This document shows, in pieces, positions 5,915-9,588 of a stretch of 9,588 nt of DNA (position 1 is its first letter; each line of letters starts with the position of its first letter). Below the pieces are notes generated by a model. The model made no database searches, was not told the DNA's origin, and saw only the letters and a list, made by a program, of their open reading frames with translations. Origin of the DNA: Acidobacteriota bacterium (GTDB lineage: Bacteria; Acidobacteriota; Polarisedimenticolia; Polarisedimenticolales; Polarisedimenticolaceae); NCBI GenBank assembly GCA_011773795.1, contig WVWW01000202.1:5958-15545 (forward strand), given 5' to 3'. The position numbers and the translations under genes are program-made.

Positions 5915-6068
5915 GATAAAAAACAACATCTCATGGCCGCGCATTTCGATCACAGCGAGCTGGTTTTCCCGGAGTTCCATACTCAACCGCGGCAGCGGAC
6001 GTTTTCTACCGCACTGGTACGAATCTTGAAACCCAACCTAGACACCGAGAGCACGTCAGGAGGGGTTC

Positions 6069-6242
6069 ATGGCGAAACGGATCAAACGGAAGCCCGGCAA
6101 AATCGAAACCTTCGATTTCGAGAATCGCACCTACCAGATCGACCCGGATCTCAAGAAGGTCTACCGGGCCTTCGTCGAAATCGAGACCTCCAAGGCCTCC
6201 GCGATCCTGATGAGCTGGCGCGAAAGCGTCGTCTCCGCCTGA
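6069..6242 (+). CDS. small hypothetical protein (57 residues)
   Basis: An ATG at 6069 is preceded by AGGAGG (6058-6063) with 5 nt spacing and opens a 58-codon frame ending TGA at 6240-6242. The product begins MAKRIKRKPGKIETFDFENR and ends SWRESVVSA. A basic N-terminal decapeptide is followed by a short mixed strand (IETFDF, TYQI) and an amphipathic helical stretch (about DLKKVYRAFVEIETSKASAILMSW). There is no membrane segment, Cys or signal peptide, so it is probably a small cytosolic protein. Codon use is G/C-ending like its neighbours. It is divergent from the sigma-54 activator and 83 bp upstream of the exported thioredoxin-like gene. I do not recognise the family. The SD and position make it a credible gene rather than a chance frame. 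Confidence 0.7.
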   Translation: MAKRIKRKPGKIETFDFENRTYQIDPDLKKVYRAFVEIETSKASAILMSWRESVVSA

Positions 6243-6325
6243 TTCCGACCCAGCGCGCCGATACCGATCCCGGATCCGAGCTCCTCGGGGTGCGCGTCGA
6301 GCCCGCGCGGGCTAGCCTGGTCCGG

Positions 6326-8161
6326 ATGATTCAGCGACTCGCTCCAACCCTACTCCTTCTCCTTCTCCTTCCCCTGGCTTCCTCCGCCGCGGGATTCCCG
6401 GCGGAGACGACCGATCTACCCCCGTTGCCCCCCGCGGGAGAAGCCGTTGCCCTGCCGACCGGGACAGCGGACCCCGACCCCGTCGCGACAGGGGCGTTGC
6501 TGGAGCGCATGGACTCGGCGGCAGGTCGCAGCGATTGGCAGGACGCCGCGCGGGCGGCGTGGCAGTTGATGGTCTCGGGTGGCGGCAGCGAACGCCTCCG
6601 CTGGATCGACGCCGAGGGCGGCACGGTATGGAGCGCAGCGATCGATGCCGGAGCGGGAAATCTCGGCCGCATGGCCGACGCCCTGCATCGTGCGGGAAGG
6701 GACGACCTGGCGGAAGCGGTCCTGCGGAGAGCGCTCGAGCTGGGCGAACCGGCCGAAGAAGACTGGGCGCGCGAGGCTGTCGGCCGGCTCGAGGCGCAAA
6801 CCGAGCCGATCCGTGCGCGAACCTGGGATCGCTTGCTCGAACCACTCACGCTCGACATCATCGACGGGGAGCCCGTGCGCACGGGCGATCTTCTCGGCGA
6901 CGTCCTGGTGCTCGACTTCTGGGCCAGCTGGTGTGAACCGTGCCGCGAGGAATTGCCCCTGATGCAGGCCTTTCATAAGGAGAACCAGCACCGCGGGTTG
7001 CACACGTTCGCCGTCAATGTGGACGAGCCGCGATCCGTCGCGAAGGCCTCGGCAAGAATGCTCGGGATCGAGCTTCCCGTGGCCGTCTACACACCCGAGA
7101 TGCGGCTGGCGCTCGACGTGGTGCAAGTGCCGACGGTGATCCTGATCGACCGGGCGGGTCGCATCCGCGGCCGGTGGGAGGTGTTCAAGGGGGGGACCGA
7201 GGACCAGATCTTCTGGGCCATCGGCGAGATCCTCGACTTGAAGGAGGCCGAGCCGGAGACCATCGCCCGGCAGGTCGCCGGCGAGCACGCGTTCTCCGTC
7301 CGCTGGATGCGGGAGTTCCGCGCGCCGTTGGAAGGCATCGAGGTGATCGCGCCTCCGGACGGCTCGACGCGGGTCGTGCTGACCCACAGCCGCACCCTCC
7401 TCAAGCTCAAGCCCGATGGCGAAACCGAGGCCAAGCTCAGCGGTGTCGTCGCGGGCCGGGTCGTCGCGTCCGAGCCCGACGCCGACGGCGGTTACGCCGT
7501 GCTGTCGTATCGCATGGGTGCCACCGGTGTGTCCCGGGTCGACTTTCCGGCGGGCACGCACACGGCGTTGGAGGCGCCGGCCCCGGTTTTCGATGCGCGC
7601 TGGGCGGATCCCCGTGAGCCGCAAGCGGGAACGGTATTCGGGACACTGAACGGGGTGGCCCTCGCCGACCGCGAAGGTGCGATCGCGGCGTCCGCAGAAA
7701 TCGGCCTGGTGCGCGGGTTGGCGCCCTACCCGGCAGGGCCCGCGGGGAACCCGTCGCCGGTGTGGCTCGCTCTCACCGGTCGCGCCGAGCCGCGCGAACT
7801 GACGACACTCGGGGCCGACCTCTCCGTCCTGGACAAGCAAGTCGCGGGGACCCATCCATGGCGACTCGAAAAGGGGACGGAGGGAAGATTCGGCCTGCTT
7901 CCCGATTCCGTACGCGCGCTGGCGACGGGACGCTTCTTTTCCGGGGTCGAGCAGGACCAGGTCGCCGTCGCCGGGCGCGGCCAACTGGTCGTTCTCCTGG
8001 CCGAAACCGGCCGCGAGCTCTTCCGCGCCCGGTGGGAGGACGTCGGCCATCTCGCCGCCGGAGACCTCGATGGCGACGGTCTCGACGAGTTGATTGTCGC
8101 GTGGGGCCCCAAGATGGCCGTTCTGAGTAGTATTGACGCTGAAAAAAGGCAGAAAATGTAA
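6326..8161 (+). CDS. exported TlpA/thioredoxin-like protein with C-terminal beta-rich FG-GAP region
   Basis: The 611-residue protein has a signal peptide (1-22, poly-Leu core, SSAA before G; no lipobox Cys). A helical, TPR-like stretch (about 55-160) and a thioredoxin-fold domain (about 165-304) follow. Redox motif WCEPC has C203 and C206, and the cis-Pro loop is VPT (P269). It resembles TlpA/ResA-type periplasmic thiol-disulfide reductases. Residues 320-611 are beta-rich with propeller-like strands (TLLKLKPDGETEAKL, GVALADREG, QLVVLLAETGRELFRA). They end in an FG-GAP/EF-hand-like loop GDLDGDGLDELIV (579-591), which usually binds calcium. TlpA proteins are usually 150-200 residues, so this is a large fusion, perhaps coupling thiol reduction to a protein substrate. 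The last 10 or so residues (SSIDAEKRQKM) fall in a sharp AT-rich shift and may not be ancestral. ATG at 6326 is chosen for the signal peptide; no clear SD is visible and GTG at 6290 is an alternative. Confidence 0.85.
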   Translation: MIQRLAPTLLLLLLLPLASSAAGFPAETTDLPPLPPAGEAVALPTGTADPDPVATGALLERMDSAAGRSDWQDAARAAWQLMVSGGGSERLRWIDAEGGTVWSAAIDAGAGNLGRMADALHRAGRDDLAEAVLRRALELGEPAEEDWAREAVGRLEAQTEPIRARTWDRLLEPLTLDIIDGEPVRTGDLLGDVLVLDFWASWCEPCREELPLMQAFHKENQHRGLHTFAVNVDEPRSVAKASARMLGIELPVAVYTPEMRLALDVVQVPTVILIDRAGRIRGRWEVFKGGTEDQIFWAIGEILDLKEAEPETIARQVAGEHAFSVRWMREFRAPLEGIEVIAPPDGSTRVVLTHSRTLLKLKPDGETEAKLSGVVAGRVVASEPDADGGYAVLSYRMGATGVSRVDFPAGTHTALEAPAPVFDARWADPREPQAGTVFGTLNGVALADREGAIAASAEIGLVRGLAPYPAGPAGNPSPVWLALTGRAEPRELTTLGADLSVLDKQVAGTHPWRLEKGTEGRFGLLPDSVRALATGRFFSGVEQDQVAVAGRGQLVVLLAETGRELFRARWEDVGHLAAGDLDGDGLDELIVAWGPKMAVLSSIDAEKRQKM

Positions 8162-8262
8162 TCCTAAAGTGTCAATAAGGCGAAAATCTTCCTATTCGGA
8201 ATTTACTGACATCTGTTTCTTGCCGATTATGCAAAAAATATCCCACAGTCGTTGACACTTCA
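8121..8262. other. AT-rich segment with repeated TTGACRCT motifs upstream of glnA
   Basis: Base composition drops sharply from the very GC-rich flanks. The segment spans the last codons of the TlpA-like gene and most of the gap before glnA, and encodes no gene of its own. TTGACRCT occurs three times: at 8133-8140 (+), 8168-8175 (-) and 8252-8259 (+), the last being the -35 of the glnA promoter. The second and third share a perfect 9-bp inverted repeat, AAGTGTCAA/TTGACACTT. A further dyad TGTCAATAA (8170-8178) and TTACTGACA (8203-8211) has one mismatch, and TTGC-N7-GCAA occurs at 8220-8234. The segment may be the glnA control region, a relic insertion, or both. Confidence 0.55.
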
Positions 8263-8280
8263 CCTGCGCGCCGGTATCTT
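8252..8280 (+). promoter_or_regulatory. sigma-70-type promoter for glnA
   Basis: A perfect TTGACA (8252-8257) is 17 bp from TATCTT (8275-8280, 4/6 to TATAAT). Transcription would begin near 8287, giving a very short leader before GGAGG (8293-8297) and the GTG at 8304. The -35 overlaps the right-hand TTGACACTT motif, so a protein bound there would block initiation. No -24/-12 sigma-54 element was found. Confidence 0.7.
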
Positions 8281-8303
8281 GCCGCATCACCCGGAGGCGA
8301 GCG

Positions 8304-9588
8304 GTGGATCGGCGCGAGGTCTTGAAGCTGTGTGAGGCGGAAAACATTCGTTTCCTCCGCCTGCAGTTCACCGACATCCTCGGCACCAACAAGAACGTCG
8401 AGGTCCCGGCAGGGCAGTTCGACAAGGCGCTCGACGGCGAGATCATGTTCGACGGCTCCTCGATCGAGGGCTTCGTCCGGATCGAGGAATCGGACATGCT
8501 GCTTCGGCCCGATCTGGCTACCTTCAAGGTCTTTCCCTGGGAGGAGACTCACGGGCGCGTCGCGCGCGTGATCTGCGACATCGCACTCCCCGACGGATCT
8601 CCGTTCGAGGGTTGCCCGAGGACGACGCTGAAGCGCACCACCGCCCGCGCGGCGGAGCTCGGGCTGACCGCGATGCTCGGTCCCGAGGTCGAGTTCTTCC
8701 TGTTCCAGCGTGACGAGGACGGCTCCCCCTCGACGATGACACACGACCGCGGGGCCTACTTCGACCTCACGCCGATCGACCGGGGCGAGGAATGCCGGCG
8801 CAGCATCGTCAACGCCCTGGAGTCGATGGGCTTCGAGGTCGAGGCGGCGCACCACGAGGTCGCGCCGGGCCAGCACGAGATCGACTTCAAGTACGACGAG
8901 GCGGTCGCCACGGCGGACAAGATCGCGACGTTCAAGCTGGTGGTGCGCAAGATCGCGCTCGACTTCAACCTTCACGCGACGTTCATGCCGAAGCCGCTCC
9001 CCACGGAGGCGGGGTCCGGGATGCACACGCACCAGAGTCTCTTCCGCGGCAAACAGAACGCGTTCTACGCCTCGGGCGAGGAGCTCGACCTGTCCGACGT
9101 GGGCCGCCGGTACATCGCCGGGCTGCTGGCGCACGCCAAGGGCATGTGCGCGGTCACCAATCCGCTCGTCAACTCCTACAAGCGCCTGGTGCCCGGTTAC
9201 GAGGCGCCCACCAACATCGTCTGGTCGGAGCGCAACCGCTCTCCTTTGGTGCGAGTTCCGGCGCGAAAAGGGCGCGGGACCCGGGTCGAGCTGCGCACGC
9301 CGGACCCTTCGTGCAACCCCTATCTCGCGTTTGCGGTGATGATCGCGTCCGGTCTCGACGGCCTGGAGACCAAGGCGGATCCCGGCCCGCCCGTCAACAA
9401 GAACATCTTCGCCATGTCGCACCGCGAGAAACGGCGCCTCCGGATCGACGACCTGCCGAGCAACCTGAGCGAAGCGCTCGCAGCGATGAAGAAGGACCCG
9501 CTCGTGCGTGACGCGCTGGGCGACCACATCTACCAACATTTTCTGGAAGCGAAAACCAAGGCCTGGGACGACTACAACTCGGAAGTCC
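8304..9588 (+). CDS. glnA: glutamine synthetase, class I-alpha (3' end beyond window)
   Basis: The enzyme condenses ammonium and glutamate to glutamine using ATP, as a cytosolic dodecamer. The 428 visible residues cover nearly the whole protein: FTDILG (22-27), FDGSSIEGFVRIEESDM (49-65), metal-site GPEVEFFLF (126-134), GQHEIDFKY, GSGMHTHQS (237-245), NSYKRLVPGYEAP, NRSPLVRVPA and VELRTPDPSCNPYLAF. About 15 C-terminal residues are missing compared with the Bacillus enzyme (444). It belongs to the I-alpha subtype. R59 in FVRIEESDM aligns with the Arg62 that mediates glutamine feedback in B. subtilis. The KNLYDLPPEE adenylylation loop of I-beta enzymes is replaced by NKNIFAMSHREKRRL, with Phe369 at the Tyr position. 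Adenylylation control is therefore unlikely. The GTG start at 8304 is set by GGAGG with 6 nt spacing; the frame stays open to the window end. Confidence 0.96.
   Translation, partial: MDRREVLKLCEAENIRFLRLQFTDILGTNKNVEVPAGQFDKALDGEIMFDGSSIEGFVRIEESDMLLRPDLATFKVFPWEETHGRVARVICDIALPDGSPFEGCPRTTLKRTTARAAELGLTAMLGPEVEFFLFQRDEDGSPSTMTHDRGAYFDLTPIDRGEECRRSIVNALESMGFEVEAAHHEVAPGQHEIDFKYDEAVATADKIATFKLVVRKIALDFNLHATFMPKPLPTEAGSGMHTHQSLFRGKQNAFYASGEELDLSDVGRRYIAGLLAHAKGMCAVTNPLVNSYKRLVPGYEAPTNIVWSERNRSPLVRVPARKGRGTRVELRTPDPSCNPYLAFAVMIASGLDGLETKADPGPPVNKNIFAMSHREKRRLRIDDLPSNLSEALAAMKKDPLVRDALGDHIYQHFLEAKTKAWDDYNSEV

Noticed and set aside
5886..6068. Sigma-54 -24/-12 promoter or clear sigma-70 promoter for the small gene or the activator
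   Set aside because: TGGCAG near the dyads lacks a GC element at the correct distance. TTGAAA at 6026-6031 has no acceptable -10 at 16-18 bp.
5909..6325. Upstream extension of the TlpA-like frame to an ATG at 5909
   Set aside because: It would bury the signal peptide 139 residues inside the protein, lacks an SD and overlaps the small gene at 6069-6242 in another frame.
6416..8050. 544-codon minus-strand open frame opposite the TlpA-like gene
   Set aside because: No recognisable motif. The plus strand has a signal peptide, WCEPC and cis-Pro motifs, so this is an antisense shadow.
8172..9539. 455-codon minus-strand open frame across glnA
   Set aside because: Antisense shadow of glutamine synthetase; the plus-strand frame shows all expected family motifs in order.

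Overview
The window is GC-rich bacterial DNA, with strong G/C bias at third codon positions, short intergenic gaps and Shine-Dalgarno starts. It carries a PilT-type pilus retraction ATPase, two sigma-54 enhancer-binding proteins, two exported proteins and an H1-like lysine-rich protein. Together these suggest a Gram-negative, environmental, Myxococcota/Desulfobacterota- or Acidobacteriota-like lineage. That placement is inference from gene content; no rRNA or marker phylogeny is available here.

Layout, left to right. (1) The 3' part of a sigma-54 activator gene (2-688, +). (2) A repeat cluster (697-842): one 29-bp arm facing two tandem 52-bp units, which looks like REP/RAYT-type palindromic elements. 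(3) A dCMP deaminase (877-1305, +), convergent with 8 bp to spare on (4) a PilT-family ATPase (1314-3068, -), whose long N-terminal extension looks like a second, degenerate PilT N-domain plus an Ala/Pro linker. (5) A divergent exported cyclophilin-like protein that has lost its signature catalytic residues (3224-3928, +). (6) A bidirectional terminator (3971-3994), followed by (7) a 98-residue protein made only of Lys, Arg, Ala and Thr after Met (4033-4329, -). It has a full consensus promoter -35 and an SD matching 13 nt of the 16S 3' end. (8) A second sigma-54 activator (4449-5855, -) whose receiver domain lacks the phospho-acceptor Asp. Two operator-like dyads lie just upstream of its start. 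(9) Divergently, a 57-codon small gene with a strong SD (6069-6242, +), then (10) an exported thioredoxin/TlpA-like protein with a long C-terminal beta-rich, FG-GAP-ending region (6326-8161, +). (11) An AT-rich segment (about 8121-8262) with repeated TTGACRCT motifs and a strong sigma-70 promoter drives (12) a class I-alpha glutamine synthetase, running off the window end (8304-9588, +).

The genes do not form one pathway. They are mostly single-gene transcription units for housekeeping (dCMP deaminase, glutamine synthetase), surface motility (PilT), envelope protein folding or redox (cyclophilin-like, TlpA-like), nucleoid structure (H1-like protein) and regulation (two sigma-54 activators). 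No phage, CRISPR, tRNA or rRNA gene and no obvious defence or biosynthetic cluster was seen. The most unusual items are the REP-like cluster, the non-canonical receiver, the degenerate cyclophilin, the PilT domain duplication and the AT-rich block before glnA.
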